From assembly GCA_023238725.1 (NCBI GenBank), contig CM041543.1, forward strand, positions 24,063,010-24,127,009: DNA of 64,000 nt, read 5' to 3'. The notes beneath the pieces were generated by a model that searched no databases, had not been told where the DNA came from, and worked only from the letters and a program-made list of their open reading frames with translations. Origin of the DNA: Scortum barcoo. Taxonomy: Eukaryota; Chordata; Actinopteri; Centrarchiformes; Terapontidae. This document shows, piece by piece, positions 53,161 through 64,000 of this stretch (position 1 is its first letter; each line of letters opens with the position of its first letter). Both the position numbers and the translations under genes were made by a program.

Positions 53161-56057
53161 AGTATCCTTGTAGGTCCTCTTTGTAAATTAAGACTTTAAT
53201 TACTAAAACTAAAATTAAGTATAAACCACTAATTTAACACAATAAGTGACAGAAATGAAATATTATTATTATTATTTGCTGCTAAGTGATTTAAATGAAA
53301 CACATCAATTATCTAATCACAAATAAAACACCCCAATATCCTACAAATATGCACCAAACCAATCCTATATAAACACAAAACTCTCAGTCACAGCAAAACA
53401 AACTTCTTCCCAGCCAACCTTAAAATCATCAAATAATCACAGATGGATTCTCCAATACAACTCAAATCAGCATAGACCTCAGTCCTGTAATGCAACAATT
53501 ACCACTCTTGACAATACATTAACCAATAATCAAATATAGTAAATAGTCAGTCAGTTGCCAAGCTTCTTTTGTGTAACCTACAACTACACCTAAAATCTCA
53601 TGTGTTCAAAAGCAGGTAAAAGAGTTTGTGGATAAAACTGCATCGGCCTTTTTGATCAGTCTGGATTCAGAAGCTGCAGACACTGTCACCAGCAGGCTTC
53701 AGTCCACATGACTCCTCAGGCCAATTGTCTTCACGTCTGGGCTCGTCTCCTCCCCAAGCTCTCACACAACAGCAGAGAGTGATGAAGAAAAAGAGAAAAA
53801 ACAAAGAAAAGTTCAATATCTTATGTATTCATCACAATTTCAAAAACATTTCACTGCGTTGTCCACACATTATCTGCCAACACTTAATTCTTATATCTAA
53901 GGCAGATATTTCCACTTCTCAAATTTTATCAACCCCAAACCTTTAAGTTATAATTCTATTATAATTTTATTTATTATATTTATCACTACAACTAATTTAC
54001 ATTTATTATTGTATTTACTTATTTATTTGTCTATTTTAATAATAGCCTTCCAAGTCTCCTAATATCACCCCTAAAACACTCTTTTCCTTATCAGAGAGCG
54101 AGAGTCAGAGTAAAGAAAGGGTGGGGGAGTGAGGGAAAAAGAAACGAGGAGGTTCCTTCTCCACCCCCCTTATTAAAACAAACAATTCTATTGGCACTCT
54201 CTACATAGGACACCCCCCTTATTACGCCTCCTAAACTTGACACCTCACTTCCAGTCCAGTCAAGCGCTCAGAGGATACACATCTCCCAGTTACTAAAGTC
54301 TCCAACATTCACCCAAACCAACTCTCAACAACAGGCAACAACCAACACTCATTCACTGACCAGACAACTCAACAATCCCACAAGCATCAACAGAATCCAC
54401 TTTATTAACAGAAAACAGGACAGGGACGCATTCACACTTGTGTTGTACTTATGTATGTCTAAATGTGTGTGCTTATATATGCATCAAACATTCACACCTT
54501 AACTAATCATTTTGTGGGCTCATTGTCCTCTAAACAGACTTATAGTCCCCCAAAAAAGATTAATAGACTTTAACTAATCCTTTTGTGGGCTCATTGTCCT
54601 CTAAACAGGCTCATAGTCCCTCCAAAAGGATTCATAGACTTTACAAAAACACTTAAATCAACCAACACACATCCAATCGTTCACACACCCGGGACAGCGC
54701 TCCACACACACACACACACTCACACACACAGGGGCAGACAAAGAGAGAGAAGGAGAGATAGAGAGAGACTGATCGTCCAGCCAAACCCCTCTATATCCTC
54801 ACAAAACAATATTATAGTTAATTCAACATTACCCCAAAAACACAAACTACACTCTTAAAGTTTGCAACTCATTCATACTATCCTAATAGCATGCTTTTCG
54901 CCGCTCCCTGTTTCTCTCTTATTATTATCCTAAATTTTTGCTACCGAATGAGGTGCAGATATTCAAAAAGAGGCTGCTTCAGACATTGTTCGTCAACTAA
55001 TGTACGAGTGGGCAACCTACAGATTTGAATTTTTCTTTCTACACCCCCAGTTCCTTAGAACCGACCTAAAAAAAACAATTCTAGTGACTTTTTAGGGTTT
55101 TATTGGCCACGGCTAACCCGGCCTCTCAGAGGGCTTTTAATCCTAATTAGCGGCTTCACTTTCCCTTTCCTTTATTTCCTTTATTTCTCTGTTACTCTTT
55201 TTCTTCTTCTTAACACTTTTATCTTTATTACCTTTTCCTTATTACTCTTACTCAACCACAACTATATATTTTCAACCAAATTGCGCCCTGGGCCCAGGGT
55301 TTAACTCTATTTTTCCCTTTTAATCAATTCTGACTATATCTTAAAGCTTATTTTCACGCAGTGGCTAATTTACACACGTCTTACCGTTAAAGAAGCTCAG
55401 GGCGCCGTCTTCAATAATCTCGCATGATGTTATTTAGCTCACCTTATCGTTACTAATAAAGCTATTCTACACTTAAACTTCTTATTCCTTTTCTTCTTTC
55501 ACTTCAACCATTTATTTCCTTTATCTCTTTACTCTTCTCTTACTCTATTCTTTTAACTTCTTTTAAATCAAACTTTCACGCAGTGGCCAATACATATGTC
55601 TTACGGTTTTAAAAAGAACATGGGGCCCGTTTCTTGATTACCCGCATATTTAATTGACTCACTTAACGTTACTCATTTATTCTCTTTACTCTTTACTCTT
55701 TTACTCTGTACTCTTTTACTCTTTTTACTCTAGACTCTTTTACTCTAAACTCTTTTTACTCTTTTTCTATTCTACACTTAAACTTCCTTTATCTCTTTAT
55801 TACCTATAGTCATCCCCCTTTTTTGCGCTACCTAAACGCAAAAACAAATTTAAAACGGAGCATTCAACATCAGCACATCAACACCCACACAGTTCTTTAC
55901 GGTGTGACCCAACAGCTTACACACACATACACCCCCTAACGCTCAGACCTAGCGTCCCACAATGTGAGAAAAAGACTCACTCTTACTTTTAAGTTGCGCA
56001 GTATGAGCTGGGAGTCCGAACGCTGGAGATATCTGTGTCACTGAGGCCACAGCACGT
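53161..56057 (-). other. ERV 2 long leader with degenerate tandem repeats
   Basis: About 2.9 kb without a recognisable gene. A unit with GTGGGCTCATTGTCCTCTAA occurs twice (54513 and 54585 regions, spacing about 73). A larger unit with TTTCACGCAGTGGC and GTCTTACCG/GTCTTACGG occurs at 55353 and 55575 (spacing about 220). A dense TTTACTCT array fills 55679-55765, and a CACACA/GAGAGA stretch lies at 54701-54770. Such long repeat-filled leaders are unusual for retroviruses in general. Confidence 0.7.
54701..54770 (+). repeat. (CA)n and (GA)n simple repeat in the ERV 2 leader
   Basis: About 9 CA units, a short break, more CA units, then AGAGAGA-rich sequence. Confidence 0.9.
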
Positions 56058-56075
56058 CTTGTCGTCGTGACGCCA
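56058..56075 (-). other. ERV 2 candidate primer-binding site
   Basis: The minus strand reads TGGCGTCACGACGACAAG, starting 6 bases inside the 5' LTR. It begins TGG, as required to pair with a tRNA CCA end, but I cannot match it to a particular tRNA. It differs from the tRNA-Leu site of ERV 1. Confidence 0.55.
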
Positions 56076-56081
56076 CAAAAA

Positions 56082-56428
56082 TGATGGTTATCTTGAGGTG
56101 TTGTTGATGTGAAGATGAAGAAGAAGACTCCGCCGACGCTGTATTACTTACATATAAAGTTTATTGCAAGAAGACACAGCATCTATACAAGCAGTGCACA
56201 TTGCTTGTGAGAGGTTCCCTGCCAATTGTGAATCCCCTCTCTTCCTATGTTTTCTGTGAGTTTATATAGTGAAGTTGTTTTTCTCACCTTTTGACCCCCA
56301 CATCTGTTAACCAAGTTAAGGGACCCTTACCTCACCCTATAGGCAGCCAGGGGCCCTCAACATAAACATCATGCAATAGTCTAAAGTCCTACCATATTCT
56401 ATAAGTCTGTGGGACATCAGATACTTCA
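56082..56428 (-). mobile_element. ERV 2, 5' LTR
   Basis: 347 bases, with the same termini as 49788-50131. The three extra bases are single C or T additions in short runs (near 56291, 56325, 56355). Confidence 0.92.
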
Positions 56429-56585
56429 GGTTCCTGCCTTGTTCCTGTGTTTCCGCGTTTTTGCTTGTCAGTTCCTCCTGTTTGCCTGTGTTCCCGTGTG
56501 TCCAGCATTGAAGAGTCATGCATCTACTCTGCTTCGTCTGCATACTGGGTCCAAGACTCTACTTCACCCTGCATCAACCCCAACA
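56429..56585 (+). mobile_element. Solo LTR, right half (split by ERV 2)
   Basis: Continues the LTR begun at 49527 after the GGTT duplication. It contains CCTGCCTTGTTCCTGTG, AAGAGTCATGCATC and GGGTCCAAGACTC blocks and ends CCCCAACA before CTTTA. Confidence 0.87.
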
Positions 56586-57310
56586 CTTTAACTCCACTTC
56601 TACTGACACAGGACTTTACTTTATGGACTTTAACTGACAGTAATGATCACTGTGATACAGATTAGACCTTAATGAACTGAATTAATCTGCAGGATTACAG
56701 ATTACATTACACAAGCAGTAAAACTGACGGTGACGTCAGGTCACAATGACGTCATGTCGACGTGCAGTCTTCAACTTTTAAACATTATTTTTTATCTCCT
56801 GACAAATTTAGTGAATAACTCTCAGTACTTGTGTTGACATCAGAGCAAAGCACCAACACTCAATATTCAAGAACTGCAGAGTAACTTTTTAATGTCAAGT
56901 AATCGATTACAACAGTCATTATGGATGAATTATAACACACTGACTGTATATGAATTAAAAAGACCATCAGCAGTCCTGGAATACTTCATCTTTAATGCTG
57001 CATCATTCATTTAAACTTACTTCATTTATGCATCCACTATCTGAGAGTTTCTGTCATCTTCAGGACGTTAACAAAGGAATCTAACAAAGGTAGTAAATAA
57101 CATTCAGATCCATGAAACCTATCAATGAAATGTTAACCACAGAAAAAGAAAATAAGGTTTCAAAGTCCATAATTTAACTTACAGGGTTTCTTCTTTGTTC
57201 TGCTCAACTGTTGGAGGGAAAGGAGGGTGAGCAGGAAGGGTAGGGGTTTATATAACTTCCTGGGTGTGGTCAGGATGACGTGCAATGCAGAGTGAGCTGG
57301 GTATTTAGAC
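56586..57310. other. Minisatellite remainder and intergenic DNA
   Basis: 56586-56640 carries the rest of the minisatellite. Beyond it I see no gene and no repeat I recognise up to the edge of NLR copy 3 similarity (about 57310). Confidence 0.5.
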
Positions 57311-58070
57311 TTATGATTTAACAGAAATTACAATTAAGATAACACAATATTAATTACAATTACCTACATACTCCTAATTACTTTATATTTTTATCCTGAT
57401 GTTACTTTTTATTTTTAGTCTAACTTTACTTTGGTTTTATGCTGATGTTACTTCTCTGTAGAGGGTTTCCTTTATTCATGTTGAGCAGCAGAAGAAATTG
57501 ATTCATAAAAATCACAAATTACTGAATAAAAATTCACCAGAATTGTCTGTCACAAGTGACTTTAGATTCATGAGCTAATGTTGTTTATGCGCGAGTTATA
57601 AAGAGGAACAAGTTAACTGGATTTAAAATGCTGCTTCAGTATGGTGTTAACTTCTGACTGCGCTTGTGGAGGTCCAGTCTGAGTCAAGAAGTCCAGGCTT
57701 CTGTTTTCAGATAAGATAATCCTTTATTAATCCCTCAGTGGGAAAACTGCAGAGTCACAACAGCAAACAGGAAATCAAGAGGCAGAAGGAAGAAAAAAGA
57801 TAAAATACATAAAAACAGAGTCATAAAAACCCATTAAAAAGAAAAAATCAAGAAGTATAATTTACTCATTTCCATCTTGTCAGTACAGAAGCTCAGTGGT
57901 TGGAATTTACATCTTTGCAATGCGAGAACAAAACAAGTTCAGGCCTGAGATCATTTCATCATTTCTAAGAAAACAACATTTCTGACATTAAAGACACAAT
58001 CAGACAAATATGAACCAAAGTGAAGCCTCGTCCACCAACATTTAAACCAGGACTGGAAGTTGTCTCCCTC
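57311..58070 (-). other. 3' region of NLR copy 3
   Basis: Matches 26051-26620 inverted, including the LINE/SINE-like tail at 57705-57790. Non-coding. Confidence 0.7.
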
Positions 58071-58622
58071 CTACAGAGGACACAGAGACACTGAGGAACC
58101 AGACCAGAACCAGAACCCAAATCCAGGATAAAGAGGTTCAGTGAATGTGGTGTTGAAGGTGTGGAGGTGGATCAGTGTGTCAGAGGAGACTCTGTAGAAG
58201 GACAGAGTGCCAGCAGGACAGTCCACATACACTGCTACTCTGTGAGAGACAGAGGAGGAGGAGGAGGAAGGAGGAGGAGATGGATGTTTCTTTCTTATTT
58301 TGACAGACAGAGTAACCTCCATCAGAGCAGATCAGACTCCAGGACTGATTATTTGCTTCCAAACAGACACTCTTCACTGCCTCCTTTCCTTCTGATTCCT
58401 CTGTAACTCACTGATATATCAACTCCTTCCTCTCCACTCGACCTCCCAGTAACAGCGACCAGTCAGACCAGTTCTACACAGCAGCTGAAACCAGACAGTC
58501 AAATCTCTCTGGATGATCAGGATATGGCTGCTCCTCTCTCACACGTGTCACCTTCCTGTTGTCTTCAGACAGTTTGAGCTTTCTGTTCACTGTGTTTGTG
58601 TCGAGTGTGAGTTCACAGAAAT
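58071..58622 (-). pseudogene. NLR copy 3, PRY/SPRY (B30.2) exon, frame broken
   Basis: On the minus strand, after the ATCAG acceptor, PRY reads FCELTLDTNTVNRKLKLSED and QPYPDHPERFDC, then a TAG at the same place as in copy 1 (near 58474). SPRY continues out of frame with SWSLICSDGGYSV. A second shift in a GGA/TCC repeat (58256-58280) gives HRVAVYVDCPAGTLSFYRV and a final SGSSVSLCPL, stopping at 58071. The shared first break suggests it existed before the inverted duplication. The Ser-repeat lengths differ between the copies. Confidence 0.85.
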
Positions 58623-60087
58623 CTGATGGGAGAGAAAAAGACACAACACAGCAGCAGTTTATCATCAGACACATCTGAAGGTTTATTCTTTGTTTGTGTG
58701 CTGATGTTGTTCATTTCTATAAAGTTTAATGATGACATGTTTTATCAGTAAAGTTTGAATGAACTATGAACTTTGTATTTAAAGAGAATCTGGGGGTTAG
58801 CCTTCCTTTTCGAGCTTTCCTCATTAAAAAACTTCTTCAATCGGGTGAATCTGCTCATCATTGCACACAAAATACTCCCGCTGCCACAATCCCTGCTAAC
58901 AGCGGCACATGCGGTGAGTATGTTTCTTTGCTAACACAGTTTGGATGATGGCTAGCGTGTTATTAGCTGGAGAGCTAAAGACACAGAGTACATTTATTGT
59001 TTGTAAGTGGGGATGACAGATTTAGCCATGCCGAAAAAAAACCATTTTAATTAGAGCTTAGCCACAATAATGTAAACGCAGCACATAACATGCAAATAAC
59101 CATCAAAGCCTGGCTAACTGATGTGGTATATTTAAATGAAGAACATGAACAGATAACTGTAAGGAACCACCCTCTGTATTAAACTCAGCCACCTTTTGTT
59201 CACCTCGTGCTCCAGCCATTCTCAGAATTGGCTGCGTTGATATCATATATGGTATAAACCAGAGGCTTTTAGGGTTCAGCTGAGGGCTGGACTCCTAGGC
59301 TAGAGGAGCAGTGATGATAGAATATGTAAACAAGTAATGGCAGGGTGATACGAAAGTATAGGTTATGCATTTTTGTCCTTATAAAGGAGAGACACAGCAG
59401 CAGAACTCAGCTATATCCACATATGAAACTACGGTCAGCCTTCAAGTGCAGAAGAGGTATAAATGTAGGGTGAACATAGAAGACTTTGAATTCCTGGGTC
59501 ACCTCATCACAAAGTCGGTTCCTTTTATTTTTCATGTTCTTACTTGAGGTGTTGGACTTTTAGGGAATTCCCGAAACCCTAGAGGGCCGGGTCTCGTTTT
59601 GTTAATGTATTGCTATGCTTTGTTAATCTACAGTTTATGTTTAATAAATTTGTAAGTGTGCAATATATTAATTGAGAGTCCTGCGCATTCATCTCCACTC
59701 CAGCACAATACTCTACACTGACAAATATTAAAACTTTGAAAGTACCTTAACAGAGGAGAAAATGCATGGTACAAGACAAGGTTGTACATTTTAAGACAAT
59801 GCATTTGTTCCTATGAATAGGGTGATTAAAAGGATTTATACTTAAAGAAATGTTTAGAAAATATTTCATTTGATGGTGATTTTAATCATTACAATAAGAA
59901 GAAATGCATCCCAAAATTACACGTAAGAAGTATTCGCAGTTACATATATTGAATAGAAATCAACATATTTCACTTGAGAACCTGTGTCCGAAGTAGCTTA
60001 AATGTCAAGGCCAAAATCACTAGTGTCTGAAATACTGTTGATATGTAACATCCTAGTTACATTTTATTATCATTTCTTTTCTTTTAG

Positions 60088-60233
60088 ATGTGTCCATCGC
60101 CCTGCTGCACAGCTGGCAGACAAAAGGAAATCCCAGGAGTTGGAGATGTGTCAGCTGAAGCTAGAGTTGTAACAGGAGAAGATTAGTGAGCTTATCAAGG
60201 AGAGAGACTATCTAAAAGAACAGCTGACGTTAG
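60088..60233 (+). pseudogene. Exon-like coiled-coil segment in the insert
   Basis: 146 bases between a TTTCTTTTAG acceptor and TTAG|GTAAG donor. One frame reads CVHRPAAQLADKRKSQELEM and later QEKISELIKERDYLKEQLTL, an amphipathic coiled coil, interrupted by one TAA where a Gln codon would fit. The ERDYLKEQL pattern recalls fish CCDC106-like proteins, but the resemblance is short and may be chance. Confidence 0.4.
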
Positions 60234-60689
60234 GTAAGTCTCCCTACACACAGTATGTGGAGAAATTATAGTATAGTTGTACTTACTATGTTTGTTTATC
60301 TCTGGATTATTATGGACTAGTATGCATGTGTCTTTCTGTGCAGTGTTAACCTGATGTTTGTATTTGGATGTATTTTAACAGCTCTTAAAAAAGAGGACAC
60401 AGTGTGTGTGTATGTGTGTGTTTGAAAATGTATTATTATAATTAGTAAATGCTTCGTAACTACCTGCAATAATGAATTCCTGTATTAATAACTGCTTATA
60501 GGACAGGGATTGGAAAAGAAATTTGTCAGTTTGTATAAAATATTTACTAACCATTAGTACATGTCTGAACACTGTATGTAAGTGCAAGCATAAATGGACC
60601 TCATAAATGGTTTGTAAGTGATGCAATACTACATTTTGAAATGCTGAATCCAAAATTTACAGTATGAAAATACAATCATTAAACACATT

Positions 60690-60967
60690 GTAGATGAGCT
60701 TATTAATGAAGAGTAAAACATTCATAAATGTGTTTATAAAGTATCTACTGAGTATTAATATCAGAAACATGATTTATAAATGATGAATTCAGGATTTGCT
60801 AACTCATAACTAATGTGCTTATCAATGATGAGTAAAACATCTACAACTGTGCTTATAAACCACAAACTAAGTATTCCTGTCAGAAATATGCTTTGTAAAT
60901 GATGAATTCAGTATTTATTAATGCTTAACGAATGCTTCATGGTGTGTACTTATTATAAAGTGTTACC
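60690..60967 (-). repeat. Degenerate tandem repeat at the right end of the insert
   Basis: Two to three diverged units of roughly 110-125 bases share GATGAGTAAAACAT, GCTTATAAA/GTTTATAAA, AGTATT-TCAGAAA and AATGATGAATTCAG words (60708, 60827 and 60780, 60897 regions). On the minus strand this begins the GGTAACACTTTATAATAAG terminus. Confidence 0.7.
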
Positions 60968-61019
60968 AGAATCTGATGTGTTGTTTGCTGATCATTAGTT
61001 ATGTTAAATCCACACTTAC

Positions 61020-61066
61020 ATTTCCTCACACCAGGTTTTAACCTCTGCTCTCCACCATGGTCCACC
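61020..61066 (-). CDS. NLR copy 3, linker exon before B30.2
   Basis: The minus-strand acceptor is CTTCAG and the donor AAAT|GTAAGTG. The exon is 47 bases and encodes VDHGGEQRLKPGVRK, with the last base starting a Tyr codon completed by PRY. The phases on both sides are right, unlike the 48-base counterpart in copy 1. Confidence 0.82.
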
Positions 61067-63890
61067 CTGAAGGAAGAAACACAGTCAGAATGATTTTCTA
61101 TCCAACATGAGTCCTAACTGCTGTTCAACATGAAGCAGTGTTCCTCAGTTTGTCAGTGTGACAGAGAAACAGGCTGAAACTCATCTGAGTCAACTGTCTC
61201 CATGATTCTTTCACTTGTGTCTGCCAGGAAAAGACACCAAGAAGAAGAAGAAGATGATGTGATGAAGAAATAATAAGAGAGCACAGTCAGCACTGATCTG
61301 CTCTGTTTTTATTGATGTCCTCCACACATGATCAAAGTGAATATGAAATATTGTCCTCTGCATGTGCTCTCTTCAAATGAACAGTCTGAGCAACATTCAC
61401 ACATGAACAACTAAAGTGTTTACAGACTGTTCACAGATCAGTCTGAGCAGCAGATTCTTCTGGATTGACTCATTTCTATGTTTGAAACAGAGGCTCTAAT
61501 GATAGAGAGTGCTGTATGATGTACAGATTGTAAATCCTTTGAGACAAATGTGTGATTTTGGCCTTAATGAATCAAAGTGACTTGACTTGATGATTCCACA
61601 TCAAAAAGGACTGTATTTCTGCTGCTCATACAGTAACTGCTATTTTAATGAACAGAGAGGAACTTAACGTGGAGCCACAGGGGAAGGCAGCCCTGTCTCC
61701 TAAAAATGACTTTTCCATACAACTATTTGAATGAATGGATGTTAATGTGTGTTTGTTTTACTTCAACTGTATATCACAATGCATCATGGCTCCAAAATAA
61801 TGACAGTAGCTGACAGCATTTTCCCACAGATAACAACATGTTGTAAAATTACAGGCAAGTTGTGTTGTGACTGTAGATGATGTGTATTACAGTGAAATAC
61901 TGTTGATATCTGATTGTGTTGCACAAGACGCTTTGAAAGAGGAGCTGGACATGAAGCAGAGGAGCAGCAGGGTGTCCATCCACTCATCCATAATACCTCA
62001 GTTCAACTTTAATGGCCTACAAATTCAAATATGATTCACCTTGTTAGTGAACATCACCTGAGTTGATGGTGTATCAGTCTGGTCTGACGCCCCCAAATAA
62101 AGTTAATGAGAGAATTTTCAGAGAACATTTTGAACAAACACTCACAGGAGAAGCAGTTTAATGGTGGTGAGAACAATGTTGTTTTATTTGTGTGACTGAC
62201 TGTAATTTCACATTATTTTAGAGAAGTCGTGTGTTAACTGTGACAGATTTTTGAATTTCAACACGAGCTCAGTCTGCACCATTTATTATTTTTTATCAAA
62301 CATGAGCTAACTAAAGTCAACTTAAAGCCTAAAGCCCACAGTCCAACAGCAGGTTATCCTGTAAACTAAAGCCCACTGCTCCAAAGGCCTGTTGGTCTGA
62401 CTGTAGACCTTCATACTTTACAGACTCTGTTAACATCTCACTAAATTTAACAGATAATCTGTAAATTATAACAAAAATCATGATGTATGAATAAAGAAAG
62501 ACTTTTGATTCGGCTTTGAGCTTTGGAAAACTGGACTGAGTTTGAATCAAAGTTTGCTTCTGTTGCAGCTCTGACTCTGCTTTTATTGAACAAGAGAATC
62601 TAATTTCTGTTGTTTTATCAGAAGTAATCATTAGATGTAAGGGTAAAACTCAAAGCAGAAAACTTTATTCTGGAGATTATGGCAGTAACAATCGTAGTGA
62701 ATCAAGCACCTGTTGCAGAACTTGCTGCTGTAAACCCAGAGTGATATGAGGCTCTTGAGGAAAAACATTCAATAAGAATGATAGTCTTGTTACGTTTGCT
62801 GAGCTTTGCTGCTCCTTTTGTGTTAAAGAACCAGAGGAAAGCCTCACTGAGGACCAAGAAAAGAAGAATTTGCATCTTGATATCAACAAGAAATTATTTC
62901 TGTGTATCAAGCTTTGTGCTATTTTTCTTTTGTATTATATGTTCACTTAAAATTTACTTGAAATGATTTGATTTGCACATTTGTTTTGGAGCAAGAAATG
63001 TTCCATTGACACTGAAATGTGTGATTGTTGGTGTTTTGTTCCTGGAATTCAAAGGCACACTTTTTTTTAAACTCTAAATGAAATATTGATGAACTCAATC
63101 AGAAAATATTTCATTAAATAATCATTCATAATAATAATAATAACTAATAATAATCATCAAACTCTTTTGTTTGACTTTACTTGGGTGATCCTTTAAAATT
63201 CAAAAACTTGACACAAGTCACGTAAGTAATGGTGACCTCATGTGTTTTTTTTTTATCTCTTAATGAAGAACTCAATCAAAAAATATTTTACAAATGATTA
63301 AGATGATTAGGTGATTATTAAGTAATGATGAACACTTTGTGTATTTTATACTCAGTTGTCAGTTTATTGGGTCGGCCTGTGGCACCATATATCAAACTCC
63401 ACTTTTTTTCATCTATCACACAAATATCATTTCAAAAAGTTACAACTGGGTCTATTCTCAAAAAAATATGAGGCTGTTTTAATCAGATAGGCTGAGCAAA
63501 TGAATGGTCATGAAATAATCTTTAAAGTCTTATCTGCTTTAAGGTGAGAGGAATCTAGTTAATTTGGTCACATATGAGTTAATGTATGAAGATCTATTAA
63601 GGGTGAAGTAATCACATAAAGTCATGGTGATATGATCATTTGTCAATGTTGAGCAACAGGAATTCATGATACATCCTACATCAGTAATTGCATTAAGTTA
63701 TGATGAATCATCATTAGTTAAACATTACTTAACTAAATAATTTGTAGATTTATGAAAAAGTTCATCTCAACACATTTAATAGATGTTGAAGATTTCAGTC
63801 TGAACTAAAGTGTTCGACCTGAGTGAAAGGACATGAATTCCAGAAATTACAGACATCTGTAGTGTGTGAGCTCTTGTTGCCAGTCCATAC
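61067..63890 (-). other. NLR copy 3 intron between LRR and B30.2 exons
   Basis: Matches copy 1 sequence inverted: 61067-62650 with 23143-25247, and 62660-63890 with 13350-15010. It lacks ERV 1 and the solo LTR at 14213, and so records both empty sites. Non-coding. Confidence 0.8.
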
Positions 63891-64000
63891 CTGAGAGTTT
63901 CCAGTCTCCAGTGTGGATTCTCCAATCCAGCAGACAGCAGCTTCAGTCCTGAGTCTCCTGGATGGTTGTAGCTCAGGTCCAGCTCTCTCAGATGGGAGGG
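63891..64000 (-). CDS. NLR copy 3, last LRR exon (cut by window end)
   Basis: On the minus strand the visible 110 bases encode SHLRELDLSYN, HPGDSG and AGLENPHWRLETLR-type sequence, with donor CTCAG|GTATGG at 63891. It is the counterpart of 13175-13349 and 41819-41995. The rest of this NLR lies beyond the window. Confidence 0.82.

Larger units (their letters stand above)
49788..56428 (-). mobile_element. Endogenous retrovirus-like element 2 (ERV 2), minus strand, internally deleted
   Basis: Two near-identical LTRs (344 and 347 bases) enclose, in minus-strand order, a candidate primer site, an unusually long leader of about 2.9 kb, a gag remnant with PPPY, then RNase H and integrase, and about 0.8 kb without a gene. 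Capsid, protease and RT are missing. GGTT lies on both sides (49784-49787, 56429-56432). The LTRs differ by two substitutions and three single-base length changes in short homopolymers, so the insertion is young relative to ERV 1. It sits inside a solo LTR. Confidence 0.9.
58792..60967. mobile_element. 2.2-kb insert in an NLR copy 3 intron
   Basis: Copy 1 (about 25345) shows the empty site. AGAATCT lies on both sides here (58785-58791, 60968-60974). The left end is GGGGGTTAGCC; the right end, read inward, is GGTAACACTTTATAATAAG, a terminus common in fish repeats. The two ends are not inverted copies of each other, so the type is unclear; it could be composite. It carries an exon-like stretch with a coiled-coil reading (60088-60233), another donor-like exon end near 58913, and degenerate repeats toward its right end. 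Confidence 0.75.

Overview
The window looks like one arm of a fish immune-receptor cluster. The organism is almost certainly a teleost, probably a percomorph. The evidence is the fish-type NLR exons (FISNA + NACHT, 174-base LRR exons, PRY/SPRY (B30.2) exons), fish-typical mobile elements (a Tc1-like transposase, L1/Tx1-, L2/CR1-type LINEs, a tRNA-derived SINE, retrovirus-like elements) and eukaryotic splice sites throughout. Nothing here is prokaryotic. There is one assembly gap of 500 N.

Layout. (a) 1-1940 is the 3' flank of an NLR unit lying left of the window; the same flank recurs at 26888-28205. (b) NLR copy 1 runs forward over 7047-26050: a 5' exon, a pyrin-domain exon (8528-8855), a FISNA-NACHT exon (9712-11519, broken), five LRR exons (11684-13349), then a long intron and the B30.2 exons (25248-26050, broken). 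An 8.1-kb endogenous retrovirus (15015-23138) sits in that intron, and a solo LTR lies inside the retrovirus's pol. (c) 26-36 kb is repeat-rich: LINE pieces, a TAATACTACT-type satellite, and a lone exon resembling the BAR-domain exon of ASAP2 (34037-34109). (d) NLR copy 2 is forward over 36174-41995, with the usual fish NLR N-terminal exons, FISNA-NACHT and two LRR exons. No B30.2 exon follows it; a Tc1-like element, the gap and a LINE do. (e) 48-57 kb holds a second retrovirus-like element (49788-56428) nested in a solo LTR that is nested in a minisatellite. (f) NLR copy 3 is on the minus strand from beyond 64000 down to about 57310. Only its last LRR exon, linker exon and B30.2 exon are in the window.

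How the parts relate. Copies 1 and 3 are an inverted pair and copies 1 and 2 a direct pair, so each shows the empty site of insertions in the others. This confirms several insertions to the base through target-site duplications: ERV 1 (aaag), two solo LTRs (atttc, ggttt), a third solo LTR (cttta), ERV 2 (ggtt), a SINE (taacag) and a 2.2-kb insert (agaatct). As assembled, no NLR copy has a fully open frame. Most of the breaks are single-base insertions relative to a sibling copy, so real decay and consensus error in the assembly must be separated before any copy is called a pseudogene. I see no convincing wholly new system. The most informative signals are the chimeric N-terminus of copy 1, the sharp identity boundary inside the NACHT exon, the lone ASAP2-like exon, the gag-to-RNase H deletion in ERV 2, and the shared tandem-repeat leaders of the two retroviral elements.
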